Part shown: piece by piece, positions 1 through 7,749 of the stretch
Layout of the letters: every line of letters begins with the position of its first letter
Numbering within the stretch: position 1 is the stretch's first letter
Assembly: GCF_038594945.1 (NCBI RefSeq)
Contig: NZ_JBCFYD010000002.1
Location: 62,001-126,000 of the forward strand
Length of the DNA: 64,000 nucleotides
DNA from: Fodinibius sp. Rm-B-1B1-1
Lineage (GTDB): Bacteria > Bacteroidota > Rhodothermia > Balneolales > Balneolaceae
Direction: 5' to 3'
Notes under the pieces: generated by a model
Seen by the model: the letters and a program-made list of their open reading frames with translations, nothing else
Database searches by the model: none
What the model was told of the DNA's origin: nothing
Position numbers and translations under genes: made by a program

Positions 1-219
1 AAGTGCCGCAACTGTGCTTTGGGTAATCTTCTTGCTTATTTCACGGACGGTATTAAAGTCGCCTTCTGAGGCAATAGGGAAGCCGGCCTCGATAACGTCA
101 ACTTGCATGCGTTCAAGCTGAAGGGCAAGCTTCAATTTCTCCTCTTGATTCATGCTGAATCCGGGAGATTGTTCGCCGTCACGAAGGGTTGTATCGAAAA
201 TTTTAATGGGTGTACTCAT
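1..219 (-). CDS. leuA: 2-isopropylmalate synthase, N-terminal part (runs off window)
   Basis: The first 73 codons are visible; the rest lies before position 1. The protein opens with the [13 protein letters not shown] motif of the LeuA/HMGL-like TIM barrel, followed by an E-A-G-F-P motif, as in 2-isopropylmalate synthases. The enzyme condenses acetyl-CoA with 2-oxoisovalerate, the first committed step of leucine synthesis. The ATG at 219 has no Shine-Dalgarno. It overlaps the end of a leucine-rich short ORF (203-352), so translational coupling is likely. It is the last visible gene of an ilvB-N-C-cimA-leuA run. The DGEQSPG sequence separates it from the neighbouring citramalate synthase, which has DGTQGE. 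Confidence 0.93.
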   Translation of the reverse strand, partial: MSTPIKIFDTTLRDGEQSPGFSMNQEEKLKLALQLERMQVDVIEAGFPIASEGDFNTVREISKKITQSTVAAL

Positions 220-352
220 AATAGTGATCAGGTGGATTTTTAATCAATGTTTGCACAATAATTTTTTGGTGATCTTGGAGTAGGTATGATAGATTTATGG
301 CAGTCAGCAGACTGCGTAGCAGAGGTCTTAGTAATAGATTTAGCAAAGTCAT
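203..352 (-). CDS. Putative leucine leader peptide (49 aa)
   Basis: This 49-codon ORF starts one base after the cimA stop codon (TAA-C-ATG) and ends 17 bases inside leuA, in another frame. Twelve of its first 25 residues are leucine (start [16 protein letters not shown]), and six of these use CTA. That composition, placed directly before leuA, is what a leuL-type attenuation leader looks like. A perfect 6-bp stem with a 4-nt loop (GCAGTC/GACTGC, 300-315) lies within its codons. I see no terminator-like U-run after it, so any control would more likely act on translation of leuA, which lacks its own Shine-Dalgarno. The role is inferred; the ORF and its composition are direct observations. It could also be a chance Leu-rich frame. 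Confidence 0.6.
   Translation of the reverse strand: MTLLNLLLRPLLRSLLTAINLSYLLQDHQKIIVQTLIKNPPDHYYEYTH
300..315 (-). promoter_or_regulatory. Hairpin inside the leucine leader ORF
   Basis: GCAGTC and GACTGC form a perfect 6-bp stem around a TGCT loop, inside leucine codons of the short ORF upstream of leuA. A ribosome translating or stalled at the neighbouring Leu codons would melt it. No U-run follows, so it is not a classic terminator. Confidence 0.4.
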
Positions 353-353
353 G

Positions 354-1943
354 TTATATAGCTTTTTGATTATGTGTTTGATATTGTTGTGCTAAATAGT
401 AGTTAAAACTGTCTGAAAGGGCTTCCCAGCTGGCATCAATAATATTTCTGGAGACACCAATAGTGGTCCATGAATCTCCGGGATGAGCCGAGTCGATAAG
501 TACCCGCACCTGCGCGTCGGTTCCATCTTTTTTATTGAGAACCCGAACTTTGTAATCCTGTAGGTGCATGTCCGAAATTTCGGGATAGAAACGATGCACC
601 GCTTTGCGAAGTGCTTTGTCGAGGGCATGCACGGGTCCACTTCCTTCTGCAGCACAGTGTTCCATTTGCCCATTTACGGAAAGCCGAATAGTAGCCTCGG
701 TCCGTGAAGTGCCGGTGATGTTCTTTTCTACAATAATCCGAAAGCCCTCGAGCGAGAAAAATTCCTCATATTGATCCTTCATCTTTTTAACGAGCAGTTC
801 AAATGAAGCCTCAGCGGCCTCAAACTGATAGCCATTATTTTCCATCTCCTTAAGCTTATTTACAACGGCCGAAAGTTCCTCGCTGTCGTTATTGATGTCG
901 ATGTCCAGCTGCTCAGATTTAAAACGGATATTACTTTTGCCCGACAAATCAGAAACAAGAACACGTCGCCTGTTGCCCACTTTTTCGGGGACGACATGTT
1001 CGTAGGTTTCTTCATTTTTCATCACTGCGCTCACGTGGATGCCGCCTTTGTGAGCAAAAGCGCTTTTACCCACGTAGGGCTGTCGGTCGTTGGGATTTAG
1101 ATTCGCAACTTCGCTCACAAAATGAGAGAGTCCTGAAATATGACCCATATTATCTTCGGGCACACAGTGATAGTTTTGCTTAAGCTGCAGGTTGGGAATA
1201 ATCGAACAGAGGTTGGCATTGCCGCATCGCTCCCCATAACCGTTGATGGTGCCCTGAACGTGGGTACATCCGGCACTCACAGCTGCTATAGAATTGGCAA
1301 CACCGAGCTCGCAGTCGTTGTGAGCGTGAATCCCAATTTCTGTATCTATATGTTTTTGAACCTCTGTAATAATTTGGCTGATTTCCGTCGGAAGCGTACC
1401 GCCGTTGGTATCGCAGAGCACAAGCGTATCAGCACCAGCCGTTTCGGCGGCCTTTATGGTATCCAAGGCGTAATTGGGATGGACTTTATAGCCATCGAAA
1501 AAGTGTTCGGCATCGTAAATTACTTCTTTGTGATGCTCTTTGAGATAGTGCACCGAGTCATAGATGATTCGGATGTTTTCGTCCGCCGTAGTTTGCAGTG
1601 CTTCTTTTACATGAAGCAACCAGCTTTTGCCAAAGATCGAAACGGTTGGCGTTTGTGCTTCAATAAGTTTCTGGATATTGGGATCCTTGGCGGGATCAGA
1701 TTCGGTCCGGCAGGTACTGCCAAATGCCACAATGCGAGCGTGATCAAAAGTGTGTTTGCGGGCCAAGGCAAAGAACTCCATATCCTTGGGATTGGAGCCC
1801 GGCCAGCCGCCTTCGATGTAGTCGATGCCAAAGTTGTCGATCTGCTTGGCGATGCGCAGCTTGTCGTAAGCTGAAAATGCTACCTTTTCGCCCTGCGTAC
1901 CGTCCCGGAGCGTAGTATCAAATGTGTGGATTTTCTGATCCAT
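354..1943 (-). CDS. cimA: (R)-citramalate synthase
   Basis: A 529-residue member of the LeuA/HMGL-like family. It has DTTLRDGTQ at residues 9-17 and the metal-binding HAHND at 206-210, and its C-terminal part has the length of a LeuA dimer/regulatory domain. The DGTQGEKVAFS start and the spacing fit the citramalate synthase branch rather than 2-isopropylmalate synthase, a separate copy of which follows. CimA condenses pyruvate and acetyl-CoA to citramalate, the threonine-independent route to 2-oxobutyrate and isoleucine. The start ATG overlaps the ilvC stop by one base (TAATG), so the two are translationally coupled. Its position in the ilv operon supports an isoleucine role. Substrate choice is inferred from the subfamily. 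Confidence 0.9.
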   Translation of the reverse strand: MDQKIHTFDTTLRDGTQGEKVAFSAYDKLRIAKQIDNFGIDYIEGGWPGSNPKDMEFFALARKHTFDHARIVAFGSTCRTESDPAKDPNIQKLIEAQTPTVSIFGKSWLLHVKEALQTTADENIRIIYDSVHYLKEHHKEVIYDAEHFFDGYKVHPNYALDTIKAAETAGADTLVLCDTNGGTLPTEISQIITEVQKHIDTEIGIHAHNDCELGVANSIAAVSAGCTHVQGTINGYGERCGNANLCSIIPNLQLKQNYHCVPEDNMGHISGLSHFVSEVANLNPNDRQPYVGKSAFAHKGGIHVSAVMKNEETYEHVVPEKVGNRRRVLVSDLSGKSNIRFKSEQLDIDINNDSEELSAVVNKLKEMENNGYQFEAAEASFELLVKKMKDQYEEFFSLEGFRIIVEKNITGTSRTEATIRLSVNGQMEHCAAEGSGPVHALDKALRKAVHRFYPEISDMHLQDYKVRVLNKKDGTDAQVRVLIDSAHPGDSWTTIGVSRNIIDASWEALSDSFNYYLAQQYQTHNQKAI

Positions 1944-2968
1944 TATTCTGCGGCCTCGTCAACTTCACTTTCCTCTTCCAATATTCCTTCCATCATAGAG
2001 CGGAGCTGTTTCCCCACCTTTTCAATCTGATGGTCGCCTAACTGTGATCGCAATTCCTTGAGTTTAGGAATTCCATCTTCATTCTCCTTGATCCAATCGT
2101 TAGCAAAAGCCCCGTTTTGTACCCGCTTAAGCACCTCTTTCATCCGCTCCTTGTTGACTTCATCAACGACCTCTGCACCACGGGTAAGTCCGCCGTATTC
2201 CGCGGTATCACTTACGGAGTAATACATGCGTTCAATGCCGCCTTCGTACATTAGGTCCACAATAAGCTTGAGCTCGTGCAGACATTCGAAGTAGGCAATT
2301 TCGGGTTGATATCCGGCTTCGGTAAGTACTTCAAAGCCTTGTTTTACGAGTTCGGAAACCCCTCCGCAAAGTATGGCCTGTTCGCCAAAAAGATCAGTTT
2401 CAGTCTCTTCTTTAAAAGTGGTTTCCAAGACGCCGGCCCGAGTGCCTCCGATAGCTTTGGCATAGGCCAGGGCGGTACCTTTGGCGGTTCCTGTATAGTC
2501 TTGATCCACGGCAATAAGGCAGGGAGTCCCCGATCCTTTTTTGTAAACTCTGCGCACCAGGTGTCCCGGACTTTTTGGGGCAATCATAAATACATCCACA
2601 TTGGTGTCAGGCTGTATCTGATCAAAGTGGATGTTAAAGCCGTGGGCAAATGCAAGGGCATTACCATCCGAAAGATTCGGTTTTATTTCTTGCTCATACA
2701 CGTCTGCCTGATATTGATCGGGGATGAGCACCATTACAATATCACCTTTCTGTGCCGCTTCGGCAGTAGAGTAAACTTTGAGTCCTTCATTTTTGGCTTT
2801 GGCACGCGATGAGCTATCCTCGCGAAGACCAACGACTACATTTACGCCACTGTCTTTGAGGTTTAGTGCATGGGCATGACCCTGACTTCCATATCCAAGG
2901 ATGGCTACCGTTTTGTCGTGTAAAAATTTAAGATCTGCATCTGCGTTATAGTATGTTTTTGCTTCCAT
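1943..2968 (-). CDS. ilvC: Ketol-acid reductoisomerase (NADP+)
   Basis: A class I (short) enzyme of 341 residues. It has the dinucleotide-binding motif GYGSQG at 25-30, and Arg49 with Ser52-54 suggests NADPH preference. The C-terminal half carries the conserved helical knotted domain with the catalytic acidic residues (E-x-D-L-F-G-E-Q and later Glu). It converts acetolactate and acetohydroxybutyrate to the dihydroxy acids of valine/leucine and isoleucine synthesis. It lies 27 bp after ilvN and overlaps cimA by one base. The acidic C-terminal tail (about 12 residues) is slightly extended compared with minimal class I enzymes. Confidence 0.97.
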   Translation of the reverse strand: MEAKTYYNADADLKFLHDKTVAILGYGSQGHAHALNLKDSGVNVVVGLREDSSSRAKAKNEGLKVYSTAEAAQKGDIVMVLIPDQYQADVYEQEIKPNLSDGNALAFAHGFNIHFDQIQPDTNVDVFMIAPKSPGHLVRRVYKKGSGTPCLIAVDQDYTGTAKGTALAYAKAIGGTRAGVLETTFKEETETDLFGEQAILCGGVSELVKQGFEVLTEAGYQPEIAYFECLHELKLIVDLMYEGGIERMYYSVSDTAEYGGLTRGAEVVDEVNKERMKEVLKRVQNGAFANDWIKENEDGIPKLKELRSQLGDHQIEKVGKQLRSMMEGILEEESEVDEAAE

Positions 2969-2995
2969 AATAAAATGTTGATTAACTATTTGTTG

Positions 2996-3520
2996 TTAAA
3001 CTGATCCTTCGAATTCTCTTTTAAGTGCTACCGTACCTGTCCGTGCTAATTCAATAATGCCGAATGGACGTACCATACCGATAAAAGCATTGACCTTGTC
3101 GCGATTACCGGTAATTTCTATTGCCAGGTTATCCGGACTGATATCAATAATTTTGGCGCGAAAAATATCGGTAATCTGCATAATTTCGGATCGTGCCGAT
3201 CGCTGTGCCTTAACTTTTACTAACGCCATTTCACGTTCTACAAAGCTTTGATGAGTGAGGTCGGAAACCGTTACCACATCGATAATTTTATGCAGCTGTT
3301 TGGTGATCTGCTCGATAATCTGTTCATCACCATGAGTTGTTATGGTGATTCGTGCCAACCCCGTTTCTTTTCCCGATCCGAAACTGATACTGTCAATTTC
3401 AAATCCCTTGCTGCTGAAAATTCCGATAATGCGAGAAAGGGCATTGAGGTTATATTTTACGACCACCGAAAGGGTGTGTTTTGTTTGGTTTGTTGCTGTA
3501 CCGTTCTGTGTTGAACTCAT
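2996..3520 (-). CDS. ilvN: Acetolactate synthase, small regulatory subunit
   Basis: A 174-residue protein with an N-terminal ACT domain (about residues 17-90, beginning LSVVVKYNLNALSRIIGIF) and the C-terminal ALS_ss_C domain. It binds the catalytic IlvB subunit, activates it and gives feedback inhibition by valine or other branched-chain amino acids. The start ATG overlaps the ilvB stop (ATGA, 4 bases), typical of coupled subunits. The length is normal for IlvH/IlvN-type subunits. Confidence 0.95.
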   Translation of the reverse strand: MSSTQNGTATNQTKHTLSVVVKYNLNALSRIIGIFSSKGFEIDSISFGSGKETGLARITITTHGDEQIIEQITKQLHKIIDVVTVSDLTHQSFVEREMALVKVKAQRSARSEIMQITDIFRAKIIDISPDNLAIEITGNRDKVNAFIGMVRPFGIIELARTGTVALKREFEGSV

Positions 3521-5268
3521 TCCTTATCCCCCAAAACCATTTCATTTAATGCTGCTCCCGAGGGTACCATGGGATAGCAATTTTCGTATTCGTCAACCCG
3601 GAAATCCATCACAACCGGGCGGTCGTCAATTGTCATGGCTTCTGCGAGCACCTGTTCCATCTCGTTTTTACTGGAAGCTCTAAATCCAGCTGCACCGTAG
3701 CTTTCAGCAAGCTTTACGAAATCGGGATTTCCTTTTTTGAGGATAGAGTGACTGTATCGCTCATCATAGAATAGTTCTTGCCACTGTCGTACCATGCCGA
3801 GGCATTCGTTATTCATGATGGCAATCTTGAGTGGTACCTCGTATTCCACAGCTGTTGCCAGCTCATAGGCCGTCATTTGAAATCCGCCGTCACCAGTGAT
3901 GCATACCACCGGACGATCGGGACAGCCAAAATGAGCTCCCAGGGCAGCAGGAAAGCCATAGCCCATAGTGCCTAATCCACCCGATGAAAGAAAGGAGCGG
4001 GGATAATCGTAGGTATAATGCTGCGCCGCCCACATTTGATGTTGTCCCACATCGGTTACCACAATGGCCTTTCCGTTGGTGATATCAGAGATCGATTCCA
4101 TCATCTGTTGCGGTTTAATCTTGTGGTCTTCTTCGGGTACTTCCAGCGGATGCTCCTCTTTCCACTTGTTGATGGTGTCCCACCAATCATTGGTATCTGG
4201 TTGTTCAGTATGTTTGTCAATTTCTGGTAAAACGTGTTTTACATCACCGACAATAGGCACGTCCACTTCTACATTTTTCCCGATGTTTGTAGGATCAATA
4301 TCAATGTGGATTTTCTTTGAATGAGGTGAAAATCCCTCCAGGTCGCCGGTAACGCGATCATCAAACCGGGCCCCAACAGCGACCAGAACATCGCATTCAG
4401 TCGTGGCCATATTGGCGTAATAGGTGCCGTGCATTCCCAGCATTCCAAGCGATTGCGGTTTGCTTTCGGGAAAGCCACCTAATCCCATAAGGGTAGTAGT
4501 AACAGGGATATTATGATTTTCGGCCAGGGCAGTAAGCTCTTCCCATGCTTCTCCGAGGATGACTCCACCACCGGCATAAATGAGGGGTTTTTCGGCTTCA
4601 CTGAGCAATTCAGCAGCTTTTTGAATCTGCGTAAAATGACCTTTTTTAGTAGGATTATAACTTGGGATAGATACTTTATGCAGTCCACTAAATCTTCCTT
4701 TGGCCTGAAGCATATCTTTTGGAAGATCTACTAATACCGGTCCCGGGCGTCCGCTCGTGGCTACATGAAAGGCTTCACGAACGGTCTGTTCCAGCTCATC
4801 TACATCCTTAACTAAGTAATTATTCTTGGTGATAGGGCGTGTTATGCCAACAATATCAGCTTCCTGGAAAGCATCATTACCGATCATTTCTTTTGGTACC
4901 TGTCCGGTAAAAACAACAAGCGGTATCGAGTCCATTGCTGCTGTTGCAATGCCCGTTACGGTATTTGTACCGCCCGGACCTGATGTTGCCATTACTACGC
5001 CTGGTTTTCCAGTGGCACGGGCATATCCATCTGCGGCATGTGATCCGGCCTGTTCGTGTCTTATTAAAACATGGTTGATATCATTATTATCAAACAGTTC
5101 GTCATAAAGGGGCAAGACGGCACCGCCTGGATAGCCGAATATAGTATCAACATCGAGGTTTTCCAGTGTTTTGATGAGAATACCTGCTCCGTTTAAAACG
5201 GGGGATTCCTTTTCTTGGACCGATTTCTCTTTGTTTTTGTTGGATGTATGTGCTTTTGCAGATTCCAT
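3517..5268 (-). CDS. ilvB: Acetolactate synthase, large catalytic subunit
   Basis: A 583-residue thiamine-diphosphate enzyme with the three expected domains: an N-terminal pyrimidine-binding domain with the catalytic Glu in IRHEQAGSHAADGYAR, a central FAD/ADP-binding-like domain, and a C-terminal ThDP-binding domain with the GDGGFQMTAYEL...NN motif. It makes acetolactate and acetohydroxybutyrate, the first shared step of Val/Leu/Ile synthesis. The first 25 residues are a charged extension (ESAKAHTSNKNKEKS) before the core. The start ATG has GAGG four bases upstream, and that GAGG lies in the 3' arm of a hairpin in the leader region. It is the first gene of ilvB-N-C-cimA-leuA. Confidence 0.97.
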   Translation of the reverse strand: MESAKAHTSNKNKEKSVQEKESPVLNGAGILIKTLENLDVDTIFGYPGGAVLPLYDELFDNNDINHVLIRHEQAGSHAADGYARATGKPGVVMATSGPGGTNTVTGIATAAMDSIPLVVFTGQVPKEMIGNDAFQEADIVGITRPITKNNYLVKDVDELEQTVREAFHVATSGRPGPVLVDLPKDMLQAKGRFSGLHKVSIPSYNPTKKGHFTQIQKAAELLSEAEKPLIYAGGGVILGEAWEELTALAENHNIPVTTTLMGLGGFPESKPQSLGMLGMHGTYYANMATTECDVLVAVGARFDDRVTGDLEGFSPHSKKIHIDIDPTNIGKNVEVDVPIVGDVKHVLPEIDKHTEQPDTNDWWDTINKWKEEHPLEVPEEDHKIKPQQMMESISDITNGKAIVVTDVGQHQMWAAQHYTYDYPRSFLSSGGLGTMGYGFPAALGAHFGCPDRPVVCITGDGGFQMTAYELATAVEYEVPLKIAIMNNECLGMVRQWQELFYDERYSHSILKKGNPDFVKLAESYGAAGFRASSKNEMEQVLAEAMTIDDRPVVMDFRVDEYENCYPMVPSGAALNEMVLGDKE

Positions 5269-5361
5269 GTGACCTCGCAGATATACTTTTCCTGCCAGAG
5301 GTCAGAAGAAAGATGAAATGTGATCAGGAATTCAGTTTCTAACCTCTGGCTGTTATGGTTA
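5269..5361 (-). promoter_or_regulatory. Candidate translational attenuator of ilvB
   Basis: Between the leader-ORF stop (5361-5359) and the ilvB ATG (5268) there are three arms. Arm 1 is GCCAGAGGTTAG (5350-5339), arm 2 CTGACCTCTGGC (5305-5294) and arm 3 CTGCGAGGTC (5280-5271). Arm 1 pairs with arm 2 over 12 bp (one G-U). Arm 2 also pairs with arm 3 as GACCTC/GAGGTC plus GCAG/CTGC around a 2-nt bulge. Arm 3 contains the only Shine-Dalgarno of ilvB (GAGG, 5276-5273). A ribosome finishing the leader would cover arm 1 and let arms 2-3 hide the Shine-Dalgarno. A ribosome stalled at earlier Ile/Leu/Val codons would leave arms 1-2 paired and the Shine-Dalgarno free. No U-run follows arm 3, so control would act on translation. 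The pairings are seen; the mechanism is inferred. Confidence 0.7.
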
Positions 5362-5610
5362 GCTAATAATTAGGATTAGGTTAATAATGCCAGAAATTAG
5401 AATAGATAGAATAATTAGTAGGTTTAGTAGACCTATTACAGTCTCTATACTAATTATTTCTACTACAGAAGAGATAGAAACAGCTAAAGAAATGAAGGGA
5501 GAGAGCAAAGAAAGTACAAGCAACATAGTAATACCATCAGCATCAAACAGATCGGAAAGTGCCCCCGATTGTTTGCCTAATGAGTTGATATGTATTGCTT
5601 GTGAATTCAA
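5359..5610 (-). CDS. Ile/Leu/Val-rich leader peptide of the ilv operon
   Basis: A short ORF that ends 90 bp before ilvB. From the TTG at 5610 it is 83 codons; from the in-frame ATG at 5526 it is 55 codons. Nineteen of its last 26 residues are Ile, Leu or Val (for example LLNLLIILSILISGIINLIL), and eight of those leucines use CTA. It lies downstream of a consensus promoter and upstream of alternative RNA stems that involve the ilvB Shine-Dalgarno. This matches a branched-chain amino-acid attenuation leader, though it is longer than the enterobacterial ones. The alternative is a small membrane protein, since the sequence is hydrophobic. The start codon is uncertain; neither candidate has a strong Shine-Dalgarno. 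Confidence 0.72.
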   Translation of the reverse strand: MNSQAIHINSLGKQSGALSDLFDADGITMLLVLSLLSPFISLAVSISSVVEIISIETVIGLLNLLIILSILISGIINLILIIS

Positions 5611-5641
5611 TTTTAGCTATTTCTTTCAATTAAGAATCATC

Positions 5642-5670
5642 ATTATAGCTAACGGATATTCCCTTGTCAA
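5642..5670 (-). promoter_or_regulatory. Consensus sigma-70 promoter of the ilv operon
   Basis: On the minus strand TTGACA (5670-5665) is followed after exactly 17 bp by TATAAT (5647-5642), both perfect matches to the enterobacterial consensus. The -35 is also part of TTTG, the Bacteroidota -33 element. The predicted transcript starts near 5635, 25 bases before the TTG start of the leader ORF. A strong constitutive promoter ahead of a leader peptide fits control by attenuation. Confidence 0.75.
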
Positions 5671-5709
5671 ATTTAATTTTGATTGCAGGTGATTTATATT
5701 ATTCTCTTG

Positions 5710-5727
5710 AATAATCTTTGGATTATT
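5710..5727. promoter_or_regulatory. Inverted repeat in the ilvB/ilvD intergenic region
   Basis: AATAATC-TTTG-GATTATT is a perfect 7-bp inverted repeat with a 4-bp centre. It lies 40 bp upstream of the ilv operon -35 and 87 bp before ilvD. It could be an operator for a regulator serving both divergent units, or a hairpin in an ilvD transcript. No known family is recognised. Confidence 0.35.
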
Positions 5728-5788
5728 GTAGCTTTTTGTCTTTTTGTATAAGGAATATTTTAGCCGTTTAGCAGTATCTGATCATAAA

Positions 5789-5801
5789 ATGCAAATTGCA
5801 T
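5789..5801. promoter_or_regulatory. Palindrome just upstream of ilvD
   Basis: ATGCAA-A-TTGCAT is a perfect 6-bp palindrome around one base, ending 13 bases before the ilvD start codon. At this position it could be a repressor site or a small hairpin near the ribosome entry site. Its function is unknown. Confidence 0.35.
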
Positions 5802-5814
5802 AAAAACGCCGTAT

Positions 5815-7494
5815 ATGTCTAATAAGATCAATAAATACAGTTCAAGACTTACAGAAAAAGAATCACAGGTTGGCTCTCAGGCAATGCTATATGGCGCCGG
5901 TCTTACTGATGAAGATATGGAGAAGGCACAGGTCGGTATTGCCAGTACTGGGTGGGAGGGAAACCCCTGTAATATGCATTTAAATGATTTAGCTGTGCAC
6001 GTTCGCGATAGTATTTGGGATGCGGGGCTTGTTGGCTTTGTGTTTCACAGTATTGGTGTGAGCGACGGTATTTCTATGGGGACTCAGGGGATGAAGTATT
6101 CGTTGCAGTCACGCGAAATTATTGCGGATTCTATCGAGACGGTGATGCGAGCCCAGTGGTACGATGGTAATATTTCGATTGTAGGATGTGATAAAAATAT
6201 GCCGGGATCAATTATGGCTATGGCCCGATTTAATCGTCCGTCTATTATGGTGTATGGAGGTACCATTCGACCGGGAAAATTGAATGGTAAAGATCTTGAT
6301 GTGGTATCGGCTTTTGAATCTTATGGGCAGTATTTATCAGATGAGATCAGTAAGGATGAAATGAATGAGGTGCTTCGTCATGCCTGTCCCGGGGCCGGGG
6401 CATGTGGTGGAATGTATACTGCTAATACAATGGCATCAGCCATTGAAACAATGGGAATGAGTTTGCCCTTTAGTTCTTCGATTCCTGCCACACATCAGCA
6501 AAAAATAGAAGAGTGTCAGCGAGCGGGAGATGCCATTCTTCATTTGCTTGAGGAGGATATCAAACCGAGAGATATTATTACCCGCAGAGCCCTGGAAAAT
6601 GCAGTCACTATTACGGTGGCATTGGGCGGATCAACAAATGCGGTGATGCATTTGCTGGCAATTGCTCGTTCTGCTGAGGTGTCCTTTACGATTGATGACT
6701 TTCAGGACATCAGCAACCGAACCCCCTATTTAGCTGATTTAAAACCCAGCGGTAAATACGTGATGGAGGACCTTTACAATGTAGGAGGCGTTCCGGCTGT
6801 ACAAAAGCTGTTACTTAAGGAGGGCTATCTGTATGGAGATTGTCTGACGGTTACTGGAGATACGCTGGAAGAAAATGTGGCTGATGTGCCCGGTCTTTTT
6901 GAAGAACAGAATATTATTACACCTATTGATAATCCCATTAAAGAAACCGGACACCTGCAAATCTTATACGGCAACTTAGCTTCGGAGGGAGCTGTAGCCA
7001 AAATAACGGGGAAAGAGGGTACAAGATTTACTGGTACGGCACGCGTGTATAATTCCGAGGAGGAAAGTCTAAAAGGTATTGAAGGGGGAGAAGTCCAAAA
7101 AGGGGATGTGGTTGTAATTCGTTACGAAGGTCCCAAGGGGGGACCGGGAATGCGCGAAATGCTTTCGATTACGGCGGCAATTATGGGGGCTGGATTAGGT
7201 AAGGATGTAGCCTTGATTACTGATGGGCGTTTTTCGGGGGGGTCGCATGGTTTTGTAATTGGTCACGTTACGCCGGAAGCCCAGGTGGGAGGTACTATTG
7301 GGCTAATTGAAGATGGGGATACCATTACGATTGATGCGGATAGCCGAGAAATTGATGTTCACCTTTCAGAAGAAGAGTTGGAAGAACGTCGCAAGAATTG
7401 GGAAGCTCCGCCTTTGGATATGAAAAGCGGATCGCTTTACAAATATGCCCAATTAGTTTCTTCGGCTTCTGAGGGCTGTGTGACAGACGGATGA
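5815..7494 (+). CDS. ilvD: Dihydroxy-acid dehydratase
   Basis: A 559-residue IlvD/Edd-family protein with the Fe-S cluster motifs CDKNMPG and [16 protein letters not shown] and the C-terminal [14 protein letters not shown] signature. It dehydrates the dihydroxy acids made by IlvC to 2-oxoisovalerate and 2-oxo-3-methylvalerate. It is divergent from ilvB and shares a 200-bp intergenic region that contains the ilv promoter and two inverted repeats. The length is normal for the family. The ATG at 5815 gives the family-typical N-terminus. Confidence 0.97.
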   Translation: MSNKINKYSSRLTEKESQVGSQAMLYGAGLTDEDMEKAQVGIASTGWEGNPCNMHLNDLAVHVRDSIWDAGLVGFVFHSIGVSDGISMGTQGMKYSLQSREIIADSIETVMRAQWYDGNISIVGCDKNMPGSIMAMARFNRPSIMVYGGTIRPGKLNGKDLDVVSAFESYGQYLSDEISKDEMNEVLRHACPGAGACGGMYTANTMASAIETMGMSLPFSSSIPATHQQKIEECQRAGDAILHLLEEDIKPRDIITRRALENAVTITVALGGSTNAVMHLLAIARSAEVSFTIDDFQDISNRTPYLADLKPSGKYVMEDLYNVGGVPAVQKLLLKEGYLYGDCLTVTGDTLEENVADVPGLFEEQNIITPIDNPIKETGHLQILYGNLASEGAVAKITGKEGTRFTGTARVYNSEEESLKGIEGGEVQKGDVVVIRYEGPKGGPGMREMLSITAAIMGAGLGKDVALITDGRFSGGSHGFVIGHVTPEAQVGGTIGLIEDGDTITIDADSREIDVHLSEEELEERRKNWEAPPLDMKSGSLYKYAQLVSSASEGCVTDG

Positions 7495-7560
7495 AATTAA
7501 TTCCGAAGCATTTATAGCGTTTATAAAAAATAGATGACAATCCTCCTGCTTTTGTAGCAT

Positions 7561-7586
7561 CTCCCCATCTGTGGGAGGCCTTTTTT
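7561..7586 (+). terminator. Rho-independent terminator after ilvD
   Basis: CTCCC-CATCTGT-GGGAG followed by GCC and six T residues, 66 bp after the ilvD stop codon. Confidence 0.6.
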
Positions 7587-7749
7587 AGTGGCATTCCACA
7601 GGATTTGTTCTCTTTATCCCACCTAAATACTTGGGCAGGCAAGCAGAAATCCTTTTAGTAAGTTAGAGGCATGTATCTAAAGTACCTCTAAGAAAAGAGG
7701 ACTTTCGCCTGGACGACGAAGTGATGGGAGATTGATAGAAATAATCACA

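Noticed and set aside
1140-1874. 244-codon plus-strand ORF inside cimA
   Set aside because: Antisense reading of a well-supported conserved gene; no domain recognised.
7325-7642. 105-codon minus-strand ORF overlapping the ilvD 3' end
   Set aside because: Mostly the antisense of ilvD and of its terminator; no start signal or recognisable domain.
7685-7700. CCTCT-AAGAAA-AGAGG hairpin as terminator of metZ or as a SAM riboswitch piece
   Set aside because: Only 5 bp, no U-run on the minus strand, and downstream rather than upstream of metZ; no riboswitch core was seen.
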